Positions 47,022-56,128 of a stretch of DNA of 64,000 bases are shown here, in pieces. The DNA comes from Pseudomonas capeferrum (GTDB lineage: Bacteria > Pseudomonadota > Gammaproteobacteria > Pseudomonadales > Pseudomonadaceae), in the NCBI RefSeq assembly GCF_013523055.1, contig NZ_JAAMQM010000001.1:310001-374000 (forward strand), written 5' to 3'. A model generated the notes under the pieces. The model worked only from the letters and a program-made list of their open reading frames with translations, searched no databases and was not told the DNA's origin. The position numbers and the translations under genes are program-made. Position 1 is the first letter of the stretch, and each line of letters begins with the position of its first letter.

Positions 47022-48875
47022 ATGCTTCGTGCGTTTGAACGATTGCTCGACCCCTTCCCGCCCGACGAGGCCCCACCACCACCTGTCGGCCTCGTACGAT
47101 TCCTGTGGGCCTGCACACGCGGAGCCCGCGGCTATATCCTCGCGCTTGCATTGCTTAGCGCCAGCGTGTCGATTTACGAAGCCTGGCTGTTTTCCTTTCT
47201 TGGGCAGGTCGTGGACCTGCTCTCAACCTGGCAGGCGGGCGGCGATGCGAACGGGCAGGAAAGTCGCGTACTGTGGGGTATCGGCATCGTGCTCTTCACC
47301 AGCATTGGGCTGGTAGCGCTGCGCACCATGGTTCAACACCAGATATTGGCGATCAATCTGCCGCTGCGGCTGCGCTGGGACTTTCATCGGCTGATGCTGC
47401 GGCAAAGCCTTTCATTCTTTTCCGATGAGTTTTCCGGCCGCGTCACCACCAAGGTGATGCAGACCGCGCTCGCCGTGCGCGAAGTGCTGTTCACAGTCAT
47501 CGAGATCGCACCTGGGATCGGGGTGTATTTCATCGCGATCATCGCACTGGCCGGCGGCTTCGCCCTGAAACTGATGCTGCCCTTCCTTGCCTGGGTCGCA
47601 TTGTTCGGGCTGGCCATGCTGTACTTCGTGCCGCGCCTGGGGAAAGTCGGCCAGGAACAGGCTCATGCACGGTCGTCGATGACCGGGCGCATTTCGGACG
47701 CCTACACCAACATCACCACGGTGAAGCTGTTCTCGCACTCCAAACGCGAAGCACACTTCGCCCGCGCGGCCATGGAAGATTTCAAGCAGACCGGCTTTCG
47801 CCAGATGCGTCTGGTCAGCCAGTTCGAGATCGTCAACCAGGCGCTGGTGGTCGTCCTGATCCTTGGAGCGGGCGGCTATGCGCTCTGGCTGTGGCACCAA
47901 GGCGAAGTCGGCACGGGTGCCGTGGCCGCGATTACCGCCATGGCGTTGCGCATCAATGGCATGTCGCACTGGATCATGTGGCAAATGACGTCGCTGTTCG
48001 AAAACATCGGCACCGTGCAGGATGGCATGGCCACCTTGACAAGTGGCCCCAAGGTACAGGACGCGCCGAACGCGCGCGTGCTGGAGACCTCTGGCGGCGC
48101 AGTGACCTTCGACAATGTGAGCTTCAACTACAATGGCGAACGCCAGGTGCTCGACGGACTGAGCCTGAACATCCGCCCAGGCGAAAAAATCGGCCTGGTG
48201 GGCCGTTCCGGTGCTGGCAAATCCACGCTGATCAATCTGCTGCTGCGTTTCTACGACGTGGACAGCGGCGAGATTCGCATCGATGGGCAAAACATCGCCC
48301 ACGTAACGCAAGACAGCCTGCGCAGCGCCATCGGCATGGTCACTCAGGATACCTCCCTGCTGCACCGCTCCATTCGCGACAACATCGCCTACGGCCGGCC
48401 CGATGCGACCGACGCGCAGATTCGCACTGCCGCGGCCAATGCCCAGGCCGACGGTTTCATCAGCCAGCTGAGCGACCGACAGGGCCATAGCGGCTACGAC
48501 ACCTTGGTGGGTGAGCGCGGCATCAAGCTTTCGGGCGGCCAGCGCCAACGCATCGCCATTGCTCGGGTGATGCTGAAGAACGCCCCAATTCTGCTGCTTG
48601 ACGAAGCTACCAGCGCCCTGGATTCGGAAGTCGAAGTCGCCATCCAAGAAAGTCTCGATGAAATGATGCAGGGCAAGACCGTCATCGCCATCGCCCATCG
48701 GCTGTCCACGATCGCGGCCATGGATCGGCTCATTGTCATGGATGACGGACGTATCATCGAACAAGGTACCCACACCGAACTGCTCGCGAAGAACGGCATA
48801 TACGCGCGACTGTGGCAGCACCAGAGTGGTGGGTTTCTGGGTGAGGATCAGGGGGTGGCCGAGGCTGTGGAGTAG
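47022..48875 (+). CDS. ABC exporter, fused membrane and ATPase domains
   Basis: A 617-residue half-transporter. ATG 47022 is chosen because GGAG is seven bases upstream; a GTG at 47001 would add seven residues. Residues about 30-330 form six membrane helices. The ATPase has Walker A GLVGRSGAGKSTL, signature LSGGQRQRIAIARVML, Walker B ILLLDEATSALDSE and switch His in AIAHRLST. It probably works as a homodimer exporting a lipid, drug or peptide. It is intact between two decayed LysR genes. Confidence 0.93.
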   Translation: MLRAFERLLDPFPPDEAPPPPVGLVRFLWACTRGARGYILALALLSASVSIYEAWLFSFLGQVVDLLSTWQAGGDANGQESRVLWGIGIVLFTSIGLVALRTMVQHQILAINLPLRLRWDFHRLMLRQSLSFFSDEFSGRVTTKVMQTALAVREVLFTVIEIAPGIGVYFIAIIALAGGFALKLMLPFLAWVALFGLAMLYFVPRLGKVGQEQAHARSSMTGRISDAYTNITTVKLFSHSKREAHFARAAMEDFKQTGFRQMRLVSQFEIVNQALVVVLILGAGGYALWLWHQGEVGTGAVAAITAMALRINGMSHWIMWQMTSLFENIGTVQDGMATLTSGPKVQDAPNARVLETSGGAVTFDNVSFNYNGERQVLDGLSLNIRPGEKIGLVGRSGAGKSTLINLLLRFYDVDSGEIRIDGQNIAHVTQDSLRSAIGMVTQDTSLLHRSIRDNIAYGRPDATDAQIRTAAANAQADGFISQLSDRQGHSGYDTLVGERGIKLSGGQRQRIAIARVMLKNAPILLLDEATSALDSEVEVAIQESLDEMMQGKTVIAIAHRLSTIAAMDRLIVMDDGRIIEQGTHTELLAKNGIYARLWQHQSGGFLGEDQGVAEAVE

Positions 48876-48914
48876 GTGCGCGGCGGCGGCCCGCGAAGGG
48901 CAGGAAGCGAACGC

Positions 48915-49240
48915 TCACGCAGGCCTTGCGCCTTCCCGACCCCGCTCGGCCATTTCCGCCTCGAGCCTCTGAAGGAACACTTTCACTCGTGCCGGGACAT
49001 ACCGGCGCGATGGAGTGACAGCCCATACTGACAGCTCTTCCATGCCTCCATCCGCCAGTTCGATTCCAACCAGAGAGCCGTCGCGCAACTGAGGGAGAAC
49101 ATCCCAATATGCATCATCGCGATACCGAGGCCCTGGATAGCAGCGGTTCTCGCCGCGTCGACGCTGCTCGTGCTCACTCGGCCGCTCACACGGCGCCGGA
49201 CAATGCCCCCGCCAGTTCGAAACTCCTGCCTAAAAGTTTC
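48915..49240 (-). pseudogene. Frameshifted C-terminal fragment of a LysR-family regulator
   Basis: On the minus strand one frame reads SGRVSTSSVDAARTAAIQGL, typical of the LysR effector domain. At about 49107 the frame shifts by one base (ATTGGGAT, probably once ATTTGGGAT). The other frame continues DVLPQLRDGSLVGIELADGG and VWAVTPSRRYVPARVKVFLQ to TGA at 48915. The N-terminal two thirds are absent. It is a different LysR from the fragment at 45664. Confidence 0.7.
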
Positions 49241-49274
49241 GGAACTCCAGGCTTTTCTGCGCTCAAAAGAAAAA

Positions 49275-49298
49275 CCCCGCAGACGTTAATCTGCGGGG
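49275..49298 (-). terminator. Terminator of tRNA-Cys
   Basis: CCCCGCAGA (49275-49283) and TCTGCGGGG (49290-49298) form a 9-bp stem with a 6-base loop; on the minus strand TTTTT follows. It lies 12 bases beyond the tRNA 3' end. Confidence 0.9.
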
Positions 49299-49309
49299 CT
49301 TTCGAATAA

Positions 49310-49383
49310 TGGAGGCCGAGGTCGGAATCGAACCGGCGTAGACGGATTTGCAATCCGGAGCATAACCACTTTGCTACTCGGCC
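49310..49383 (-). tRNA. tRNA-Cys(GCA)
   Basis: A 74-base cloverleaf with encoded CCA and U73 (the Cys identity base). Acceptor GGCCGAG pairs with CTCGGCC. The anticodon loop around GATTGCAAATC gives GCA. It marks the right border of the partly decayed segment. Confidence 0.97.
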
Positions 49384-49537
49384 TCAAAGGTCGGAAACAG
49401 CTGCCTACTGCCTTGCTATCTCCTTGAAATCACAGGACTTTTTGAAAGTTCGCTGCGTTTCGATGGACGCCATTATGTCCGCATTCGACATGCCTTGCAA
49501 CCCCTTGATCATAAAATTCTTCAAGGGGTTCAAGGCG

Positions 49538-50557
49538 TTAGCGCATGCGGCTGAATTTGCTCCACAGCCCGACCAGGGTATTCTCGACAGCGCCACTGGC
49601 AGCCATGCCGATTCGCTCCTGCAGGCTCCTGCGTTCGGCGAAATGCAGATGGAACAGATTGGCTTCACGGGCCCGGTTGCTCAGGTACTCGTCGCTGGTG
49701 CCAAGCTCATCGACCAACTGCAGGTTGAGAGCCGCCACGCCGAGCCAGACTTCACCGGTAGCGACTTCGTCCATGTGCAGTTGCGGGCGGTAACGGGTCA
49801 CGAAGTCCTTGAACAGCTGGTGAGTCACCTCCAGGTCTTCCTGGAACTTTTCCCTGCCCTTCTCGGTATTCTCGCCAAAGACCGTCAGCGTGCGCTTGTA
49901 CTCGCCCGCGGTCAGCACTTCGAAATCGATGTCGTGCTTCTTGAGCAGCCGATTGACGTTGGGCAACTGCGCGACCACTCCGATCGAGCCAAGGACGGCG
50001 AAGGGGGCGCTGACGATTTTCTGGCCGATGCACGCCATCATGTAGCCGCCACTGGCGGCAACCTTGTCGATGCACACGGTCAATGGGATGCCGGCCTGGC
50101 GGATGCGCGCCAGCTGAGACGCGGCCAGCCCGTAGCTGTGCACCAACCCGCCTCCGCTCTCCAGCCGCAGCACCACTTCGTCGCGGGCAGTGGCGATCGT
50201 CAGCAGCGCGGTGATCTCGTTGCGCAGGCTTTCGGTTGCCGATGCCTTGATATCGCCATCGAAATCGAGGACGAACACACGGCTCTTTTCTTCGCTCTTT
50301 TTCTTCTTGCCCTGCTTGTCCGCCTTGGCCTGTTGCTTGCGCAGGGTCTTGAGCTGGGCCTTGTCGAGCAACCCACCCTCGAGGCGTTCACGCAACTCCT
50401 TGTAGAAGTCGTTGAGACGGATGACCTGCAATTGTCCGCCAGCCTTGCGACGGCCTTTGCCACGCAAGCCGGCGATGGCCGAAAGAACCACCAGCAAGGC
50501 GATGACCAGGGTAGCGGTTTTGGCGAGAAAGCTTGCGTATTCTGCAAGAAACTCCAC
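49538..50557 (-). CDS. sohB: SohB-type S49 signal-peptide-peptidase family protease
   Basis: A 339-residue protein. GTG 50557 is chosen because AAGGAG lies five bases upstream (VEFLAEYASFLAKTATLVIA). An N-terminal membrane helix is followed by a basic linker (KQQAKADKQGKKKKSEEK) and the S49 domain. The nucleophile Ser is in APFAVLGSIGVVAQ, and DKVAASGGYMMACIGQKIVS is conserved; the Lys of YKRTLTVFGENTEKGR is the likely base. It degrades peptides at the inner membrane. Confidence 0.94.
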   Translation of the reverse strand: MEFLAEYASFLAKTATLVIALLVVLSAIAGLRGKGRRKAGGQLQVIRLNDFYKELRERLEGGLLDKAQLKTLRKQQAKADKQGKKKKSEEKSRVFVLDFDGDIKASATESLRNEITALLTIATARDEVVLRLESGGGLVHSYGLAASQLARIRQAGIPLTVCIDKVAASGGYMMACIGQKIVSAPFAVLGSIGVVAQLPNVNRLLKKHDIDFEVLTAGEYKRTLTVFGENTEKGREKFQEDLEVTHQLFKDFVTRYRPQLHMDEVATGEVWLGVAALNLQLVDELGTSDEYLSNRAREANLFHLHFAERRSLQERIGMAASGAVENTLVGLWSKFSRMR

Positions 50558-50756
50558 GTTGACTCCTTGATAGACCTGCGTCGTCACGACGCGAAACTGA
50601 TGCAGCATACCGGTGCGCCCGCAACGCTGCCAGAGCAGGCAAATCTCGGAAACGCAGTTCAAACGACCTTTTCAAACGCTTGTATGTTTTTCCGTTGACA
50701 GCCTGTCGGCCTCGTCCTAACCTCCCAGCAATCCGAATTCCAGGCGAGCGAGCGAC

Positions 50757-51467
50757 GTGGGCAGCATCTATCTGATCCGACATGGCCAAGCCTCGTTTGG
50801 TGCCGCCGATTACGACGTGCTCTCGCCCATCGGCATTCGCCAGAGTGAAACGCTTGGCCGCCACTTGGCCGAGCTGGGCGTGACACTCGATCGCTGTCTG
50901 TCCGGCAGCCTGCGTCGCCAACAGGACACCGCACGGCTGGCGCTGGGCTGCCTGCATGCCGCAGGGCACGCGGTCGCGCCGCTCGAGGTCGATCCGGCGT
51001 TCAATGAGTTCGATGCCGAGGGCATGATCCGCGCGCTGGCTCCCGGGCTGCTGCCGGACGAGCCCGAAATCATGCATATCCTCCGCAATGCTTCGCACAA
51101 TCGCAGCGAATTCCAGCGCCTGTTCGCTCTCATGGTAAGGCGGTGGCACGACGGCAAGCATGCAGATGACGGCCTGGAAAGCTGGAGCTCTTTCGTCGCG
51201 CGCGTGGATGGTGGCCTGCAGCGCATATTGGACGGCGCCGCCGGTGACGATAACGTCGCTCTCTTTACGTCCGGTGGCACCATTGCCGCCCTGCTTCACC
51301 TGGTCACCGGGATCACTCCCAGCCAGGCCTTTGCCTTCAACTGGCAGATCATCAACACGTCGCTCAGCCAATTGAAGTTTCGTGGCCGCGACGTGGCGCT
51401 GGCTTCCTTCAACAGCCAGACCCATGTACAGCTGTTGAGGATGCCGGAGCTTGTCACCTATCGATGA
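50757..51467 (+). CDS. Histidine phosphatase family protein
   Basis: A 236-residue protein starting at GTG 50757. The catalytic RHG motif is at IYLIRHGQASFG (residues about 4-15), a second Arg in LSGSLRRQQDTA, and the distal His of the family is replaced by LFTSGGTIAALLH, where Ser-Gly-Gly lies in place of the common SHGG. It may be a phosphatase or mutase of unknown substrate. Its stop is followed 55 bases later by the SCP2 gene. Confidence 0.85.
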   Translation: MGSIYLIRHGQASFGAADYDVLSPIGIRQSETLGRHLAELGVTLDRCLSGSLRRQQDTARLALGCLHAAGHAVAPLEVDPAFNEFDAEGMIRALAPGLLPDEPEIMHILRNASHNRSEFQRLFALMVRRWHDGKHADDGLESWSSFVARVDGGLQRILDGAAGDDNVALFTSGGTIAALLHLVTGITPSQAFAFNWQIINTSLSQLKFRGRDVALASFNSQTHVQLLRMPELVTYR

Positions 51468-51522
51468 GCCCGGCCGCTTTACCCCTTGTGGGGCCTGAAC
51501 AACCACTGAATAAGGAATGCCC

Positions 51523-51840
51523 ATGACCTCCGTAGCCGATGCCGTCAAGAAGATGCAAGAGAAGTTCAACCCGTCCGCCGCCGCCGGCCTGGACCTGGTG
51601 TACGGCTTCAATATCACCGATGAAGACAAGCACTACGCGCTGATCGTCAAGGATGGCACCTGTGAGCTGCAGGAAGGCGAGAACCCTGACGCCAACTGTA
51701 CGCTGGTACTGGACAGCGAGACCCTGAAGGGCATCGTCAGCGGCGAGACCGACGGCATGCAGGCCTTCATGGGCGGCAAGCTGCGCGTCGAAGGCGACAT
51801 GATGCTGTCGATGAAGCTCAGCGAGCTCTTCCCCGCCTGA
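51523..51840 (+). CDS. SCP2 sterol-binding-domain protein
   Basis: A 105-residue single SCP2 domain (MTSVADAVKKMQEKFNPSAA). AAGGA lies seven to ten bases before ATG 51523. The segments LVYGFNITDEDKHYALIVKD and GKLRVEGDMMLSMKLSELFP are typical. It probably carries acyl-CoAs or other lipids. It is followed by a strong terminator and lies near acyl-CoA-type genes. Confidence 0.92.
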   Translation: MTSVADAVKKMQEKFNPSAAAGLDLVYGFNITDEDKHYALIVKDGTCELQEGENPDANCTLVLDSETLKGIVSGETDGMQAFMGGKLRVEGDMMLSMKLSELFPA

Positions 51841-51862
51841 TCCTCACCCTGGCGGTGAATCA

Positions 51863-51893
51863 ACCGAAGCCTGATCCGCTTCGGTTTTTTTTG
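51863..51893 (+). terminator. Terminator of the SCP2 gene
   Basis: ACCGAAGC (51863-51870) and GCTTCGGT (51878-51885) with a 7-base loop and eight T. It separates the SCP2 gene from the convergent TetR gene. Confidence 0.92.
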
Positions 51894-51906
51894 CCCGCTG
51901 CAAACC

Positions 51907-52578
51907 TCAGGCCTGGATGTACCGCAGTACCGTCTCGCAGATCATCTGCTTGTGCCGTTGCTTGATCTGCTCGTCGGAGAGGTCTACCTGGAAGATCTCG
52001 CCGAAGGTATGACGATTGGATACCCGGTAGAAGCAGAAGGAGCTCATCAGCATGTGCAGGTCCATCACTTCGATCCCGGGCCGGAACAAGCCCTGCGCCT
52101 CGCCTCGGCGCAAGGTCTTGGCCAGGCCGTCGAGAATCATGCTGCTCATTTCCCGGATGAGCGGGGACTGCTTCACATATTCCCCGTAATGGATGTTCTC
52201 GTTGCTGACGATACGCACGAAATCCACATTCCGATCATGGTGATCGAACGTGAATTCCACCAGCCGTCGGATAGCCTGGTCAGCCGGCAGCGACTCCAGA
52301 TCGAGACTGTGTTCGGTCTTGCGGATATCGCCGTAAAGCTTGACCAGGCATTCGACGTAGAGCTGCTCCTTGCTGCCGAAATAGTAATAGATCATGCGCT
52401 TGGAGGTGGCCATGCGTTCAGCGATGGCATCTACTCGGGCACCAGCGAGCCCTTGCTGGACGAACTCGCTGATGGCGGCCTGGAGAATGTCTTCCCGGGT
52501 CTTTTCCGGGTTGTTCTTGCGCGACTTGCGCACCACCTCGACCTCGGGCTGGTCGGGGCCGACTACCGAATCACTCAT
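51907..52578 (-). CDS. TetR-family transcriptional regulator
   Basis: A 223-residue regulator. Residues about 25-75 hold the helix-turn-helix (ILQAAISEFVQQGLAGARVD, then ATSKRMIYYYFGSKEQLYVE). The C-terminal domain resembles members that sense acyl or aromatic ligands. It is divergent from the phosphotransferase-SDR pair, with 215 bases between, and likely represses that pair. Confidence 0.92.
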   Translation of the reverse strand: MSDSVVGPDQPEVEVVRKSRKNNPEKTREDILQAAISEFVQQGLAGARVDAIAERMATSKRMIYYYFGSKEQLYVECLVKLYGDIRKTEHSLDLESLPADQAIRRLVEFTFDHHDRNVDFVRIVSNENIHYGEYVKQSPLIREMSSMILDGLAKTLRRGEAQGLFRPGIEVMDLHMLMSSFCFYRVSNRHTFGEIFQVDLSDEQIKQRHKQMICETVLRYIQA

Positions 52579-52793
52579 ACCGACTCACAAGCTGCTGAAA
52601 GAATGTTCGTAATTATCCGCGAGCAGCCCTGTGCAGGGAAGCTCGCCAAATGATCGGCGGGGCTTGCCGACCATCAGATGCAGTGATCGACCGGCAACAC
52701 CCACGCCTATACAGCCGCTGGTACGCTTGTTCCAGGCTCGACCGAGAACTAGATTAATCAACGCTCCCTGCCGCCGGCCACAAAGGAAATCGC

Positions 52794-53861
52794 ATGACGC
52801 TTACCGATCCCTCCATTCAGGTCCGTCCGGGCGAAGAACTCGATGCAGCGGTCATTGACGGTTATCTCAAGACTCACCTGCCCCACCTGGTCGGGCAGCC
52901 GACGATCAGCCAGTTCCCCGGTGGTGCCTCGAACCTGACCTATCTGGTCAGCTATCCGACCCAGGAGCTGGTGCTGCGGCGCCCGCCTTTCGGGCAGAAA
53001 GCCAAGTCGGCGCATGACATGGGTCGCGAGTACCGCATCCTGAGTCGACTCAACAGCGGCTTTCCCTACTGCCCCAAGGCGTATGTGCACTGCACCGACG
53101 AGTCGTTGATAGGCAGCGAGTTCTACGTCATGGAGCGGGTCAAGGGCATCATTCTGCGCTCGGACATTCCCGCGCAACTGGGCTTTGACTCCCAGCGCAC
53201 CAATGCCCTGTGCAAAAGCTTCATCGATCGTCTTGTAGAACTGCACCGGATCGACTACCAGGCCTGCGGCCTGGGCGAATTGGGCAAGCCCGAAGGCTAC
53301 GTACGGCGCCAGGTCGAAGGCTGGAGCGCGCGCTACGAGAAAGCGCTGACCCCGGATGCGCCACGCTGGCAGGGAGTGATCGACTGGCTCCGTGAAAAAA
53401 TGCCCGCCGACCACCCACGCTCCGGCATCGTGCACAACGACTATCGGTTCGACAACGTCATCCTCGACGCCGAAAACCCCATGCGCATCATCGGTGTGCT
53501 GGACTGGGAGATGGCAACCCTGGGTGACCCGCTCATGGATCTGGGCAACAGCCTCGCCTACTGGATCGAGGCCGATGATCCGGCGCCGGTACAGTTGATG
53601 CGCCGCCAGCCGAGCAATGCGCCCGGCATGCTCAGCCGCCGCGAGTTCGCCGACTACTATGCCGAGCGCGCAGGTATCACCATCGACAACCTGGACTTCT
53701 ACTATTGCCACGGCCTGTTTCGCCTGGCCGTCATCGTCCAGCAGATCTATTACCGCTACTTCCACGGCCAGACCCAGGACAAACGCTTCGCCCAGTTCAT
53801 CCACATGAACCGCTTGCTGGAGCACATGACCCTGCAAGTGATCGACAAGTCCAGCCTCTGA
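52794..53861 (+). CDS. Aminoglycoside-phosphotransferase-fold kinase (acyl-CoA dehydrogenase-associated type)
   Basis: A 355-residue protein kinase-like fold. The catalytic loop is VHNDYRFDNVI (H-x-D-x4-N) and the metal site VLDWEMATLGDP. The N-terminus with FPGGASNLTYLVSYPTQELV-like segments (ISQFPGGASNLTYLVSYPTQ) is typical of the subgroup found next to or fused with ACAD10/11 acyl-CoA dehydrogenases, which phosphorylate 4-hydroxy acids. Antibiotic resistance is unlikely. The SDR gene follows after 23 bases. Confidence 0.88.
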   Translation: MTLTDPSIQVRPGEELDAAVIDGYLKTHLPHLVGQPTISQFPGGASNLTYLVSYPTQELVLRRPPFGQKAKSAHDMGREYRILSRLNSGFPYCPKAYVHCTDESLIGSEFYVMERVKGIILRSDIPAQLGFDSQRTNALCKSFIDRLVELHRIDYQACGLGELGKPEGYVRRQVEGWSARYEKALTPDAPRWQGVIDWLREKMPADHPRSGIVHNDYRFDNVILDAENPMRIIGVLDWEMATLGDPLMDLGNSLAYWIEADDPAPVQLMRRQPSNAPGMLSRREFADYYAERAGITIDNLDFYYCHGLFRLAVIVQQIYYRYFHGQTQDKRFAQFIHMNRLLEHMTLQVIDKSSL

Positions 53862-53884
53862 TGACAGCCCTCAAGGTAAATGCC

Positions 53885-54652
53885 ATGCCCAAGACCTCCC
53901 TGTTCGACCTCGATGGCAAGATCGCCTTCGTTTCCGGCGCCAGCCGTGGCATCGGTGAAGCTATCGCCCACCTGCTGGCCCAGCAAGGGGCTCATGTGAT
54001 CGTATCCAGTCGCAAGCTCGAGGGCTGCCAGCAGGTGGCCGACGCCATCGTCGCGGCGGGCGGCCAGGCGACCGCCATCGCCTGTCACATCGGCGAGCTG
54101 GACCAGATCCAGAAGACTTTCGCAGCCATTGGCGAGCAATTCGGCCGCCTCGATATTCTGGTCAACAATGCGGCAACAAACCCACAGTTCTGCAATGTGC
54201 TGGACACCGACCCTGGCGCGTTCCAGAAGACGGTCGACGTCAATATCCGCGGCTACTTCTTCATGTCGGTGGAAGCCGGCAAGCTGATGCGCGAGCACGG
54301 TGGCGGCAGCATCATCAATGTGGCATCGATCAATGGCGTGTCGCCGGGCGCATTCCAGGGGATCTATTCGATGACCAAGGCGGCGGTCATCAACATGACC
54401 AAGGTGTTCGCCAATGAATGCGCGGCGTTCGGCATTCGCTGCAATGCCTTGCTACCGGGCCTTACCGATACCCGCTTCGCCGCCGCGCTGGTAAAGAACC
54501 AAGCCATCCTCGATGTCGCCTTGCAACAGATCCCGCTCAAGCGCGTGGCCGATCCCAAGGAAATGGCCGGCGCGGTGCTGTACTTGGCCAGCGATGCCTC
54601 CAGCTACACCACTGGCATTGCGCTCAATGTCGATGGGGGTTACCTGGCATAG
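53885..54652 (+). CDS. Short-chain dehydrogenase/reductase
   Basis: A 255-residue Rossmann enzyme. ATG 53885 has AAGG upstream. The cofactor site is FVSGASRGIGEAIAHLLAQQ, then NNAATNP, catalytic Ser in INVASINGVSP and Tyr/Lys in YSMTKAAVIN. Asn at NVDGGYLA closes it. It likely oxidises or reduces a hydroxyacyl intermediate in the same pathway as the upstream kinase. Confidence 0.92.
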   Translation: MPKTSLFDLDGKIAFVSGASRGIGEAIAHLLAQQGAHVIVSSRKLEGCQQVADAIVAAGGQATAIACHIGELDQIQKTFAAIGEQFGRLDILVNNAATNPQFCNVLDTDPGAFQKTVDVNIRGYFFMSVEAGKLMREHGGGSIINVASINGVSPGAFQGIYSMTKAAVINMTKVFANECAAFGIRCNALLPGLTDTRFAAALVKNQAILDVALQQIPLKRVADPKEMAGAVLYLASDASSYTTGIALNVDGGYLA

Positions 54653-54697
54653 ATGAAGGGTCGGACAGCCCTTCCCCGAACGACGCCCTTCGCGTCT

Positions 54698-55048
54698 TCA
54701 AAGACAGGTAGCGGCAGCGGCCTTGCGGCGCAGGGCCATGCTGTCGTTCTTCTGCGCGTAGTAATCCACTCGGGTACCCGCAGACTTGGGAACGATATCG
54801 ACAAAGGATTCGGCGTCGCGGGAATGCACGGTGAATCCGCCTTGCTCGCGCGATTCCAGATAGCCGCTGGCATCGACTCCGAACACTGCCTCGTCCTGCC
54901 AACTGAACTGTACGCACTGCGCTATCAGCTCCGCGCTCTTGCGCGAATCCATCTGCGCGCTCGGCGAGCCACTGCGGGTCGCCTCCATGGTGGATGACAC
55001 ACATCCGGTCAGCAACACCGTTGCAGCCATCGCCAGAATTACTCGCAT
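54698..55048 (-). CDS. Small lipoprotein, unknown function
   Basis: A 116-residue lipoprotein (MRVILAMAATVLLTGC lipobox) with GAGGGTG upstream. The mature domain has Cys in LIAQCVQFSWQ and at the C-terminal ATCL, and a beta-rich middle (VHSRDAESFVDIVPKSAGTR). Similar in plan to the lipoprotein at 34332. No family is named. Confidence 0.75.
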   Translation of the reverse strand: MRVILAMAATVLLTGCVSSTMEATRSGSPSAQMDSRKSAELIAQCVQFSWQDEAVFGVDASGYLESREQGGFTVHSRDAESFVDIVPKSAGTRVDYYAQKNDSMALRRKAAAATCL

Positions 55049-55161
55049 GTTGCACCCTCGGAGCAAAAAGAAGCCGACTCTAGCATTCGCCAGCAGTACG
55101 AGTGAATTCTCTGGCCAGGCGCGTTGTCCCAGACAGGTACGCCCCGCCGAAGGAGATTTAC

Positions 55162-55473
55162 ATGAACTACCGCAATGTTCTGTCCGCAGTACTCTTGAGC
55201 ACCACGTTTGCCTGCCTTCCCATGGTGGCGACGACTGCCCATGCCGACGAAGCAAAGGTCGAAGGCCCGGAGGCTCATAATCGCGAGCTGAAGGTCGGCG
55301 ACAAGGCACCTGACCAGTACAAGCGCGATGAACTGGTCGTCGCTGACTGGAAAGCCAAGGGGTTGACGCCTGCGCCCGAGGAAGGGGTGAGCCAGTGGGT
55401 ACGCATGGGTCACCAATATGTGCTGGTGCAGATCACCAATGGGGTGATTCTGGAGATCAAGCCCGAATCCTGA
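55162..55473 (+). CDS. RcnB-family periplasmic protein
   Basis: A 103-residue secreted protein with a signal peptide (cleavage near AHA-DEA) and AAGGAGA upstream. The C-terminal half (WKAKGLTPAPEEGVSQWVRM, then YVLVQITNGVILEI) is the RcnB fold. RcnB helps nickel and cobalt homeostasis in E. coli; many homologues have other or unknown roles. No rcnA is near. Confidence 0.82.
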   Translation: MNYRNVLSAVLLSTTFACLPMVATTAHADEAKVEGPEAHNRELKVGDKAPDQYKRDELVVADWKAKGLTPAPEEGVSQWVRMGHQYVLVQITNGVILEIKPES

Positions 55474-55875
55474 CACCCGCCGAAGCGGCAAGCGGTGACT
55501 CGTTCACCGCATTGCGGCCCAGGGCCTGCCTGCCAGGGCGCCCCTGAAGGCACGATCAAAATCAGGCTTCGTCGCTCGGCTGCCTGGCCCGCACTACCGA
55601 TATTCCCTCCTTCAAAGCCCTATGCACTCTCGGCTTTCCGAGCACATGCCGTCTTTCGCCAACATCGATCAACGCTCACTACCGAGATCATGCTGTCTTC
55701 TCGAGTGGCGAGACAGTTCACGTCGCTCACCCTCTGACCAAGCCTCGGCGCCCTGACTCACAACTTGGGAACAGCACTGGCGCATCACGATTTTTCCTAC
55801 ACGACTGAAACAAAAAGGAGAATTCCCGGTCTTAGGTGGTACCCCGTAAACCTATGCGGATCAAGGACCTATATC
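55474..55875. other. Intergenic region without a convincing gene
   Basis: About 400 bases between the RcnB-like and the small lipoprotein genes. One 80-codon plus-strand frame (from 55495) has no ribosome site and poor composition. No hairpin with T run or tRNA is seen. Confidence 0.5.
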
Positions 55876-56061
55876 ATGATGACCCGCCTCGCCTGTATCC
55901 CTCTGATCGCCACAGTGCTATTGCTCGCTGGCTGCCACAGCAATCACCACCGTGACGATGGCTGGCGCGACAATGATCGTAAAGAGCATCGCCAGAAGCG
56001 TCACCACCGCCAGGACCGCGGTGACGATGAGCGTCGCTACAACGACCGCGGCTACCGCTGA
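55876..56061 (+). CDS. Small His/Arg/Asp-rich lipoprotein
   Basis: A 61-residue lipoprotein (MMTRLACIPLIATVLLLAGC lipobox; AAGGA nine bases upstream). The mature 40 residues are almost only His, Arg, Asp, Asn and Lys (NHHRDDGWRDNDRKEHRQKR), an unfolded charged tail. Metal or polyanion binding is conceivable. It is followed by the glycine-zipper gene. Confidence 0.65.
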   Translation: MMTRLACIPLIATVLLLAGCHSNHHRDDGWRDNDRKEHRQKRHHRQDRGDDERRYNDRGYR

Positions 56062-56128
56062 GCACACCATTCTTACCTGCCGCCTGACTTGCGGCACTTC
56101 TACCTGATGATTCGTTCGAGGTTACATC

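Noticed and set aside
52794..53861. Aminoglycoside resistance for the phosphotransferase-fold gene
   Set aside because: Its N-terminal motif and SDR neighbour match the acyl-CoA-dehydrogenase-associated subgroup, not resistance enzymes.
55495..55737. 80-codon plus-strand frame after the RcnB-like gene
   Set aside because: No ribosome site, low-complexity composition and no motif.
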